DNA from: Cucumis sativus
Taxonomy: Eukaryota > Streptophyta > Magnoliopsida > Cucurbitales > Cucurbitaceae
Assembly (NCBI RefSeq): GCF_000004075.3
Contig: NC_026658.2
Coordinates: forward strand, 23,300,075 to 23,364,074
Direction: 5' to 3'
DNA length: 64,000 nt
Shown here piece after piece: positions 37,740-48,284 of this stretch (positions are counted from its first letter, which is position 1; each line of letters starts with the position of its first letter). The position numbers and the translations under genes were made by a program. The notes under the pieces were generated by a model. That model was not told where the DNA came from. It saw only the letters and a list, made by a program, of their open reading frames with translations, and made no database searches.

Positions 37740-37875
37740 GAAACAAAATTAAAGAGAGAGAGAGAGAGAGAGAGAAAAGGGAATGGAGGGGGAGAGAGAA
37801 GGGAGAAGGAGGAAATTCAGAGTTCGAGGAGAGAGGGAGGGGAAGGGAAGGGAAGGGACAGAGAAATACAGGGAC
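37740..37875 (-). repeat. (GA)n/(CT)n tract in promoter-leader of GIL1-like gene
   Basis: A GA run at 37752-37774 is followed by purine-rich GGGAAGGG repeats. Read on the minus strand it is a polypyrimidine tract, common around plant transcription starts and a possible site for BPC (GAGA-binding) factors. Confidence 0.75.
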
Positions 37876-40800
37876 GGGAAGATGGTGAGATGTTGGAAAA
37901 GACGAAAAAGGGCATGGGTTTTTAAGTGAAAAGACGGAAAAGGACAGTGTTGGGGCGAGTCCGACATAGGGCACTGACGGAATTTACAAGCGGTAAAGAA
38001 GCGACAACTTTCGGGATTTCAACGGACGAAAATGCCCCCTTTACCCCTTTTTTTACTGAGGTAAACTTTTGCTTAAAAAGTAAAATAATTCCTCTTTTTT
38101 ACCCAACAAACGACGTAAAAGTCAGAAAAATGGTCTAGTAAGTGTTCTAACCAATTTTGACAATAAAAAAGAAAAAGATAAAAAGAATACAATTTAAAGT
38201 AGGTAATTAAATGTGTTGTGGTGGACCCATGTAAAAGGATTATACAAGTTAAAGATTCATAATGATGACAAGTGGCAGTCATGGAAGAGAGGAATATAGA
38301 AGGTCTCCCTAATTACTAATTACTAATTAGCAAAGTTGAAATAATTAATAATAAAAATGAAAAATGGAATATAAAAAGAGAGAGGAGAGTAGAGGAAAGG
38401 GGTAATTTAGGAAGTTAATGATGAGAGGAGAGGGTGGCCCCAGGGGGTTTGAGTGTAAACATTAGGACGTAAAAATGGTGTTTGTGTGTGTGGATACGTC
38501 AAACACGTGCTTATCTCTGACAACACTCCTACCCCCCAAATCCTTTTTCCCCCCAACTTTTCAAATTATTTCACTCACACTTCCTCTTTTACACCTTTTC
38601 CTTTCTTTCAACTTTACATTCAATTCATCTATTTATCTCTCATTCATATTTTTTTCTAACCGCAACAACAAAAACTAATCACTCCTTACCAATTTTGTTG
38701 TTACCAACCAGAGGATGATTTTGAAAAAAAAAACATATCAATTCTCATACCAAATAATTGTCATAACACAAGGTCAAATTTGTTAGGTGATGATCAACTT
38801 TGTGGACATGACAAAACATAAAGATATTAGTAAATGACGTATTACTTCTACACAACAAGTTAATTACGACTAATGCATCCAACTCTATCATGATTAGTAC
38901 GTTGATTCTAACCTATTTTACAATGCATATTCTAATGTCTCATATTGTCTTATTAAGAGTGAAACCATATAAGATACAAGTAACGATCTTTTAAATTTCT
39001 AGGAGTGTAATTATAGATTTTTTAAAAAAATAGTTTTCAAAACATCCAATATAATTACATATACGATTTAAATTTTTAATTAAAAATCAAAATATTTAAC
39101 AACTATTTAAAATAAATTTTAAAACATAGAAGTATCCCACCAAATGTCTCTAGAAAACATAAAGTATATGTACGATAAAATATATATGGGTCACTTGATC
39201 TAAAACACGTATCATGATCTCCATTAACACAATGCTAGATTTATAGTCACAATAAACAATAAATATAATTCATATACAATGTTAACTAAGTTTACAATTT
39301 AGTTATTTATTTAATATTTGATGTACCCTACCACAAGTAAATTAATAAAAAGTGTTGTATAATTTAAATATGATCACATTTCACTTTATATATAATTATG
39401 GCCATCATCGCTATTATTTTGTGGGAGGAGGCTCTTCTTTTGGGCTAAAAAAGCCAACCAAAACTATGTATGTCTAAAAGTACATAGAATCTATGCACTT
39501 CCATCTTAATTTTTGTATAATTACAACCTTTTTCTTTAGTTACTTTTGATTTACACAAAAAGAAAATGAAAAGGGTTGACATTATCATTATAATGGCATC
39601 CAATAACGCTAGTATAACATTTAGAACAAACTACCAACAAAGCAAAAGTCATCTTTTGACGATAGAATATGTTGTTGATAGATATGATTTACCGCATTTA
39701 ATTTAATTTTTGTCATATCTACGATCTTTTTTAGTTATACTATATTTACAAATATTTTATGTCGATTGATTATATTTGTAATTGTTGTGAGTGACTCAAA
39801 TAAGATTGATTGTAAGAAAGGTAAATTAGTGTCATAAAAATGTTTAAGAGTCTACAAATGTTGCAACGATTAAAAACGATTGGAATATAATGTATAAATC
39901 ATTCCTATTGACCATATCCATTCGAACAATACCCCAACTATGATCACACAACATGCATATACATATATGTACGTGTGTGTGTATATATATATATATAATG
40001 AATTGTTTTCCCTTTATTTTGTAAACAGATAAATTTTTAGGGACACCGTCATTAATATTTGTATTTATATAGTTAAATTAATGTGGGTTCTCTAGTTTTT
40101 TTTTTTTTTTGTTCTCTTTTCCTTTTTTGAGCTATAGTTATACATTGTGGTAGAGATTTAAACGCAGGTTCAAGATCAAATAGGTAAAGTATGGATAAAT
40201 TTTATATATATGAAATATTTCAATATTCAATACCATACTTCATAAGTTAATTTTCTATTTAGAAAAGTCCAATCAATACTGTTCTAAATAGTAGTAGATG
40301 TAACTATTAAACATATTAATTAAGACATGTGAGTTTTAATTGTAACATATTCGTTTTTTATACATACATACACATATATAATTTCTTACAATAATGATTT
40401 GATATTAGTTTAATGCAAGTGGATTTTGTCGTGGGCTCGTAGTGGTAGCTTTTAAATTTTGGGGCTCTATAATCACCATAACTTAATTATAATTTCTTAA
40501 AATTGTTAATTGATACAAAGTCTTAACTTAATCTCATTTAATTTAGTTAAATACTTTGTTTAAGGCTGAGGGTTAATGATAACGTTGGATCCCCTTTCCA
40601 TTTTTGTTTTTAACTTATATTTCTTTATTAAATTATGCATTTTGTTTTGTTTTGTTATTTAATTTATTGTTCATCACATTCGTCCTGGATTCATCTCCAG
40701 AGATTAATAAATAAAATTAGATAGACAAAACCAATGATAAATTTAAAAATATAAAGATAAATCTCTTTTATTTTTCTAAGGTAAAATATAAATATAAAAT

Positions 40801-42201
40801 TGATAGTCATAGAAAGTTGCCAAAATGTGGTACCCTTCACATATGTGACAAATAAAAATTTAGAGTTTTTTTGTTTCTCAATACAAAATATCAAATTTAA
40901 TGTCTACTTGGATTTGGATATATGGATATTTGGCTAGTTGAATTTATTAGTTAGAATGTGACATTTTGGATATTTAGTAAGTTTAATTTTTTGTTTCTTT
41001 CAAATTTAGTTTTAAAGAGCATAAAAGGTTTGAGTATGAAGAAAAAGTATAAGAAAAGTACAAATATATTTAAAAGAAAGAAGAAGAAAAACTTAGTCCT
41101 ATATAGTATTGAAAAATATACTAAATTTCAAAATTGGTCCCTTTAAAAGTTTTAAATTATAAAATTTACTTCTCAAAACATTTGAGCACTGAAATTTGAT
41201 AAAACCATTGTAAATATTCTCAATATTTTGATATAAAATCATAAATAGTATCTATCTATAACATAATAAAGATCTCATTACTTAAAATTCATTTGGAACG
41301 ATGTGAGAGTGTAATGGTCACAAGTTGTGTTTCAAAAAACTTTTTGAGTGATGGAGAAACTATTTAAAGAATGAAGAAGATTATCTCTTACAACTCTACC
41401 AATAAATTCTAACATTTTAATAGACCAAATTGGCAATTTAAATTTAGAATAAATAGAATTAAATTCATCAAATCAATAAGGCCCAGAGAATGATTTCTTT
41501 TTAGATCTCTCTTCACTTTATGCTGCTGCTCCTTTATTCTCCTCTTTTTTAGACTTGACAAATTTTCTAAAAGCAAACTCTTTTTAATTTTATTTTTTTC
41601 TCTCTTGTTTTTTAGTTGCTAGACCAAGAATCACAAGAAAACTCAAACAAAATAGCAGACATATAAAGGAAAAATGGAGCATGTTTATGTATGGCCACAC
41701 CCCATTATAAGAGTCTCCATCTTCCTCCATTACTCTGAATACAATCTTTAAACAAAAGTTTTCCACCACTGCCCCATAACAATATCCAAAAAGTAAAATA
41801 GAGAAAACATACTTTGAGAAACATATTCACATGTGAAAATAGTAAACTAGAGTTGATGCTAATGCTAATGCAGTTTGGAATACATTTTTAAGTATTTGAA
41901 CAAACATTTTTCAATTAAGCTAAGTCATATCTTTTTAAGTGTAAAATTTAGAACAAAGCTGAACAAAATTCACTAAATTCATCTACAAGCAAAGCTAACT
42001 TGGCTATCCTACTATTATCCACCATGGAGCTGAAATTGATACAAAGGAAAATGCACCTTGGTTTCCGTGAATGAAAGATCGAACATGGAGCTCCGATGAA
42101 GAGTTTCGACTTTCGAGCTTTGGTCAGTAAAATCTCCTTCGTTCGTCATCAAACTGTTGGAAAATGTTTATGACAAACCCTTACGAAGTGCAAGAAAATG
42201 G
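37876..42201. other. Intergenic gap
   Basis: The first part is probably promoter of the GIL1-like gene on the minus strand. The last few hundred bases would be the 3' flank of SEC61. I see no supportable gene or RNA between. The sequence is AT-rich with a (TG/TA)n patch at about 39975-40000. Confidence 0.5.
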
Positions 42202-44814
42202 CTAGAAGCCGAAAAAGCCAAGCTCGTTGGATTTTTCCTTCTCAAAAGTTTCAAAGTATTGGTAAATGATGGTGACTGCAAGAAGGATTCCTGTCCCTGA
42301 ACCAATTGCGCCCATAAAATCAGCCAACACGGTGAGGGCACCAATGCATATGCCTCCAAATGCAGCCGCAGTTGGTATGTAGCGGTTCAGCTCTTTCTGT
42401 AGGTTTGATTCCCGATGTCCAGGCATCACCATTTGTTGTTCCTGGAATCATAACATATACAGTAAAAATAAACAACATTGGAAACAGAAAAATAGCTAAT
42501 CTCCAAATCTTGTTACTTCTGCAGTTGTACTAGTACTAGACAATCTCGGTTAAAGATTTGTCTTTTAATGCAAGATTGTTAGGAACCAAAGGTAGTATGG
42601 AATGCCTTTGTCCCACATTGGTTAGAATGGAATGACCTTGAGTAGTGCGACTCTCCCACTCCAACAACTAGCTTTTGGAGTGTGGTTCTCCAAGGTGATC
42701 TTCAGTCACTAAGCTATATTCTCAATGATGTAAAACAGCAATCAACAGTATCCCGTTCTAACTCTCTTAACTTCTGTCTCTCTCTCTCTCTCTCTCTTTC
42801 TCTCTCAGCTTGGAAAAACTCCATTGAAGTGAAAGCCTCAAGTATATTCCGTGGGACTTTTGTCATCAAATTTTTACATTTTAATAGATTTTGTATGATT
42901 AGATGCGCTTACCGGCAATCAAAACCACAATCATCTAAATTCCTAAAAGAAGCTAAAATGCTTTTTTGATCAGTTTATGGTTCAATTTAATTATAGAACA
43001 TAAGAACCTTTGATAAGTAAGGATATTGAACTTATGAACGACTTTGGACAAATGATCATCTAAAGTTTCAGGATAACATCTGACACTGACATTTCAAAAA
43101 ACTGAGTACCTTAAGCTGCTTAGCAACGTCTCGAGCAGAAGATCCGGATACTTCAATCCAAGTTTTCGAGAAAAGAGCACAAGCCGACAACATAAAAACC
43201 AGATAGAACATGGCATGAAAAGGATTGGCTGCCATATCAGCGAAGCTGCAAAAAAGATAAAAACAACTATCAAATGTGAACTTGATTGTTAAGAAAAAAG
43301 AAACAAGAAAAGAACACCGATTTCACAAGGAATTAGAATGACCTTGAAGGTGCAGTGATATAATAGGCAAGACCACCCACAGGAACAGATTGACCAGCTG
43401 AATACTCAGATTCTTTCCATATACCCAAAAGATTCACGATGAAGTTTCCACTGAACTTCCTATACAGCAACTGTATAGATTTACAAAACGATCAGTTAGA
43501 TGCTAAAACATCACTACTTATTAGGCGTCCTGCATTTAATGCAAAAAGGTTGATCTACCTGAGAGATGAAATAAACATTTGAGACAAGTGCAGATTGTAG
43601 AATGATTGGCATGTTGGAAGTGTAGAACAGCTTGATTGGGTATGAACCTTGTTGACCTCGAGCATTCTTTGACCTCACAGGCAAAACCACACGGAATCCT
43701 TGGAAGTAGATCACAATTAAAAAGATAAAAACTGTTGCAAGCAGATTTGTCACGTTGGGAAGATTTTGTCGGTAAAATGCTTCACGAAGTGCTTGGATTT
43801 TGTCTGATCGAATTATTAACAGATGAAATAGAGCGATTACGGCTCCTTCAAATTCAATTCCTCGTCCACTGTTGATTGTAGTGGGACTAAATGCTTTCCA
43901 AATAATGTTCTCACTACAAGTTAAAGAGAATTCAAGGATTTGACTCTTAAAAACATTGTGACATGCAGGGTAGTAAGAATCATATAAATTGCGAGCAAAA
44001 ACATCCAAAGCCAATTCACAAGAAAGGGAGGAAAAGAAAGTTACGAATCTCACCAGATATTGGTAGCAATAAAGAGGGAAATTCCAGAGCCAAGGCCATA
44101 TCCTTTCTGAAGAAGCTCATCTAAACAAATGACGATGATACCAGCAAAGCAAAGCTGAATAATAATAAGAATGGCATTTCCCGCTCCAAGTTGACCAACA
44201 CTACCATACATGCCAGAGAGAACATAAGCCACTGCCTCCCCAATTGCTATGAGTATACCAAGCAATTTTTGTGCCCCATTTCTATTAAGCAAAAGATGAA
44301 TGAATGAAATCAATGAACAATAAAATTAACATTACTATCTTGCGGGAACATCAAAAACAAAACTTATTATCACTACGCACTTTAGAAAGAAACTAAAAAC
44401 AAAATGGAATGGAAGGTGAAGAAAAGAACATGATAACTGAAAACTAAAGTCAGGCTAGAGAATCACTTACAAGAGTGCACGGTCCTCTCTCACATTGTTG
44501 TCAATTTCAATGATTTTAGATCCAACTAAGAGCTGCATCACCATCCCAGATGTGACAATGGGGGTTATTCCAAGCTCCATGACAGTGCCACGATTTGAAG
44601 CAAGAATCACACGCATCCAGTAAAATGGATCTGCACCCGTAGTGGAGTGTATGCCATACAGAGGGAGTTGGCTGCAAACCAAAAAGACGAAAAGAGAAAT
44701 CACAGTGTAAATGACTTTCTCTCTAAATGGCACTTTTCGGTCAGCGTTCTGAACTTCTGGGAGGAATGAAAGAAACGGTCTGGCTAAGTGAAGAACTCGA
44801 AATCCACCCCCCAT
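42202..44814 (-). CDS. SEC61A: Protein transport protein SEC61 subunit alpha
   Basis: Six minus-strand exons: 44814-44471, 44281-44054, 43913-43559, 43470-43343, 43245-43110 and 42441-42202. All junctions are GT...AG and in phase, giving 476 residues, the usual length. It forms the channel of the ER translocon with Sec61 beta and gamma, opening for nascent chains and membrane proteins. Recognisable segments are the amphipathic start [20 protein letters not shown], the helix-1/plug region ([20 protein letters not shown]), [35 protein letters not shown], the cytosolic loop with [20 protein letters not shown] that contacts the ribosome, and the end SELGFFGF. Ten membrane helices are expected. 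No stop, frameshift or missing block is visible, so the gene appears functional. Intron 5 (42442-43109) is 668 bp against 88-189 bp for the others, with an insert described separately. Confidence 0.97.
42577..42810. mobile_element. Possible LTR fragment and CT repeat in SEC61 intron 5
   Basis: The stretch starts TGTTAGGAACC and contains TTTGTCCCACATTGG, a string common near the start of plant copia-type LTRs. It reaches TTCTAAC at about 42767, the inverted counterpart of TGTTAG. A (CT)n run follows at 42777-42806. No target duplication is visible, so this is tentative. Confidence 0.35.
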
Positions 44815-44829
44815 TTTCCTTTATTCAAG

Positions 44830-45392
44830 CTGTTGAAACAACACAACAATTTTAGATAAAATACAATCTACATTATACAGGTCCATACAAGAAAAGAGGC
44901 TAAACTGAATTCTCATTATCTCATAGCTACATTCTCAAATAGTCAGAAATTGTCCAATAAGCTAAACAACATCTCTTCTTCTAAAATCGTCCATTTTAAA
45001 AATCGTTGATTAAAATGAGCAATGATGAGCCTTAAACCACAAGGAAAATCTACAGATAACTTAAACCACAAGGATAATATACATATTAGTCGATGAAAAT
45101 AGGAGGATTCTTATGGTTTAATCAATCGTTCATAACACGCTTTATGAGAACAATAACATCTCTTCTTCCTAAATCATCAAGTTCAAATTCAACAAAAAAA
45201 AAAAAAGAGCAATAAGAAAACTTAAAACCAACATTCATAATGGAAGTACATGCATTCTCATAAAACGCGATGAACAACGATCAGTCGGCCATGATTCATG
45301 AATGTCGACATTGTAACATAACAGGATTGATTCTTGAACTTTTAAGTAAAAAAACCCATTAAAGATGAAGATGAACTGCCGTAGAAACATAC
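44830..45392 (-). other. Probable 5'-UTR intron of SEC61 alpha
   Basis: On the minus strand a donor TTTCG|GTATGT (exon ends at 45393) and an acceptor CAACAG (exon resumes at 44829, 15 bases before ATG) bracket 563 bases. A leader exon would then lie at about 45393-45540. Confidence 0.55.
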
Positions 45393-45544
45393 CGAAATAA
45401 TATCTGCAGAGACGGCTAGTTGATTGAAATTGTACGGAAACGTTTTGACTACGAAGGAAGTTGAAACCGAGGAGAAATTTTCTTATTAATTTATAGAGAA
45501 ATAGAAGCTCGCGTGTTATTCTGTCCACGACATTAAACCAATAA

Positions 45545-45612
45545 ACAAGTGACACGTATACCGAATTCCGACGTGGTTGCGATTTGTTTGACTTCGAGGT
45601 GGGGACGTGGAG
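45545..45612 (-). promoter_or_regulatory. Candidate ER-stress elements upstream of SEC61
   Basis: Read on the minus strand, CCACGTC occurs twice (45576-45570 and 45610-45604), 34 bases apart, close to another ACGT core (GACACGT, 45551-45557). CCACG/CCACGTCA-type cores are bound by bZIP60/bZIP28 in the plant unfolded-protein response, and translocon genes are known targets. The link is inference; no canonical CCAAT-N9-CCACG is intact here. Confidence 0.4.
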
Positions 45613-46235
45613 ATTTCGTTTCTTCTTCTTTTTTATATAATAATTCTATATTTATATATTATTATTATTATTTTGTGATCATAGATTTCTTTTTTAGATT
45701 GGTGGATTTTATATTTCATCTCAAATGCAAAATAAATAAAAAAAAGTACGTACTAAAAATAAAATAATACTTGATGAATTTTAATGGATATTTAAGTAGA
45801 AAATCATATGAAAGTTATTATAAATACAAAAAAAACAGTAAAAAGAAAAAATATAGATATGAAGATCTGTTATATTTTATAAATATTTCTATTCACCTAT
45901 ACATGTTTTCCATTAAACTGTTAGGAGTACTTTTCATTCAACTCTACGTATTAAGATGTTAGTATTCTTCAAATTAATTTTCCATACAAATTCCAAAGAA
46001 GAAAAAAACCCATAACTCCCAATTCCACTCGATGTTAGCTCCTTGAGATAAAAGGAAATTTGCAAAGAACAAACGACCAAATCTTAGTGTTCGTACCAGA
46101 TTTAAAAAAAAAATTAATTCTAATTTGTGTCACTTGAGTAGATATTATATTCTAATTTCCATAGGACTTTATGGAGTAAATTTTTTTCTAACTCTTACAA
46201 ACGAGGAGACTTCCAATTAAACTTATTTTTCTTGG

Positions 46236-46454
46236 CACAATTAAACTTAGTCCAAACAAATAATATTTGAACCAAAATAATCAACTTAATCCAACTGTTA
46301 TGATGAAAACATGTGTCATTATCATAATTGGGCAATTTATATTTTTAATTTTCATTTGGGAGCTATGTCAATTTTTTAATTAGTCTCAAATTCAATTATT
46401 TATATTTTTATCTTAATTTAGTAATGATGCAGCCATTTGTAACTGGTCTAAAAA
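46236..46454. repeat. Left ~200-bp direct repeat (LTR end) of composite element
   Basis: From CACAATT to GGTCTAAAAA this segment aligns in the same orientation with 53665-53846. Shared pieces include ATGTCAATTTTTTAATTAGTC, CAAATTCAATTATTTATA and GTAATGATG/ATAATGATG. The copies are clearly diverged, with small indels. They lie at opposite ends of the 7.6-kb retroelement block and are best read as ends of its two LTRs. Confidence 0.6.
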
Positions 46455-47405
46455 CTTTAATGTTCAAGATTTAACACGTACATAGGTGAATGAATCTTTA
46501 AAAAGATAAATTTGAAGTCAAAATATGAGTTTTTTTTACTCAATTTAACATATTAAATTAATCAAACTAATTTAGTACATGAATTTGATTCAAATTTGAA
46601 ATAAGGGTTGGAATATGGCCAAACCTTAATTAATTTTTTAAAAAAGTTTAAGGTTTTATCTGCAATTTAATTTGATCTGGGGATAAAAAAAATTATTTTT
46701 AAATAAAGTAAAATTTGGAATCAAAATTTTAATTTGAAATAAGAACGAGGTTTACATATCTTTATTTGAAATAAGAATGAGGTTTACATATCTTAATTTA
46801 TATGCATAAAAATTTTGAATGACCAATTTTTTAATTGGAGATAAAAAAAAATCGGTCATCAATCTTGAGATAAAGTTGAATTTATGACTCCAATTTAAAT
46901 TTGAGATAAAAAAGAAACCATATCTGCAAGTTAATTTGACTTGGATTTTGAATCCAAATTTTAATTTTAAAATTGAGAATATGATTTTTTTTATGTTGAA
47001 ATATTTAAATATTTTAATTAAAATATAAATTCAAAATTTATCCGAAAATGAAATAATTTAAAATAAAATAAGATAAATGTATTATCTTTTATATTTTAAA
47101 TATTGAATATAATTAAAATAAGATAAGATAATTGAATTATCTTTTCTTTATTATTAAAAAAAGATTAAAAATCATTCCTAATATTTTTAGGAATTAAATT
47201 TGTTATAAAAGATGATTAAATATCATTCTGGATCTTTTAAAAATTTGATGTGTTGCCCTTATAAATATATCACATTTTAATCATTTATTCATCATCTAGC
47301 AAAAGAAAGAAAAATTTATATTATTCATTTCTCTCCCTTACTTCTTTTGTCCTTTTTTTTTTCCAAAAGCTAGAGAGTGTTTTTTTTTTTTTTAATAGTT
47401 TGCAT
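46455..47405. other. Probable rest of left LTR, AT-rich
   Basis: AT-rich DNA with a tandem pair of AATAAGAACGAGGTTTACATATCTT-like units at about 46738-46795. A plus-strand TATA-like CTTATAAATATATC lies at about 47259, followed by a T-rich leader that runs into the minisatellite. It could act as promoter for the plus-strand mobile-domain frame. Confidence 0.45.
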
Positions 47406-48088
47406 GGATGACTTTGTTGTCAGCGATAAAACTTCTACTCTAGGACTATCGAACATTTGTCGTCAGATCCACCTCCCTGGTAGGAATGATCAGACATCTC
47501 AATCTGCTTTGCTGTCATCGATCCAACTTCTTCTAGGGGACGATCGAGTCTTTGCCGTCAATCCACCTTTCTAGTAGGAGCGATCAGATTTCTCGGTTTT
47601 GCTTCATCATCATCGACATGACTTCTTCTAAGGGATGATCAGACTTTTGTCGCAAGGTCTACCTCCCTAGTAGGAGTGATCATACTTCTCGGTTCTACTT
47701 TGTCATTAGCGATTCGACTACTTCTAAGCGATGATCGAGCTTTTATCGCTAGTTCCACCTTTTTAGTAGGAGCGATCAGGCTTCTCAGTTTTGCTTCACC
47801 GTCATCGAGCTAACTTCTTGTAGGAGACGATTGGACTTTTGCCACCATATCCACCTCCCTAGTAGGAGTGATCGGACTTCTCGGTTCTGCTCCGTTGTCA
47901 ACGATCCGACTTCTTCTAGGAGACGATCAAACTTTTATCGTCATATCCACCTTCCTAAAGCGATCGAGTTTAGTTCTGCTTTGTCGTCAACGATTCAACT
48001 TCTTCTAGAGGACAATCGGGCTTTTGCCATTAGATTCACCTCCCTAGTAGAAGCGATCGGGCTTCTCGGTTCTGCTTCGCTGTCAGCG
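47406..48088. repeat. ~97-bp minisatellite, about seven copies
   Basis: Units of 88-104 bases (starts near 47503, 47600, 47694, 47790, 47886, 47974 and 48078, with a partial one first) contain in order TCTGCTTTGTCGTC, CGATCCGACTTCTTCTAG, ACTTTTGCCGTC, ATCCACCTCCCTAGTAGG and GCGATCGG. Copies differ by many substitutions. The open frame across several of them is a by-product of period and composition. Confidence 0.9.
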
Positions 48089-48275
48089 ATTCAACTTTTT
48101 TTTTTGTTTTTTTTCTTTCTTCTTCTTTTTTTGTTTTTTTTTCTTTTCAATTTTCTTTTTTCTTTTTTGTTTTGTTTTTTTTCTTTTATGTTTTGTTTTC
48201 AATTTTTTTTTCTTTCTTTTATTTATTTATTTTCTTCTTATTATTTTTTACTTATAAAAAAAAAATCTTTTTTTA
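48089..48275. repeat. T-rich low-complexity tract
   Basis: Nearly pure T with interspersed C, about 180 bases, directly after the minisatellite. It separates the repeats from the degenerate mobile-domain frame. Confidence 0.85.
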
Positions 48276-48284
48276 TGTAGGAAT

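Noticed and set aside
37627-37974. Pro/Ser/Leu-rich minus-strand frames near 37.8 kb
   Set aside because: They arise from the CT-rich leader/promoter tract of the GIL1-like gene.
43514-44053. One long minus-strand frame reading through SEC61 intron 2 and part of intron 3
   Set aside because: Only 43559-43913 matches SEC61; the flanking residues are intron, as shown by GT/AG sites and phase.
47831-48280. 149-codon plus-strand open frame
   Set aside because: It reads through minisatellite units and then a T-rich tract giving mostly Phe/Leu; periodic composition, not a protein.
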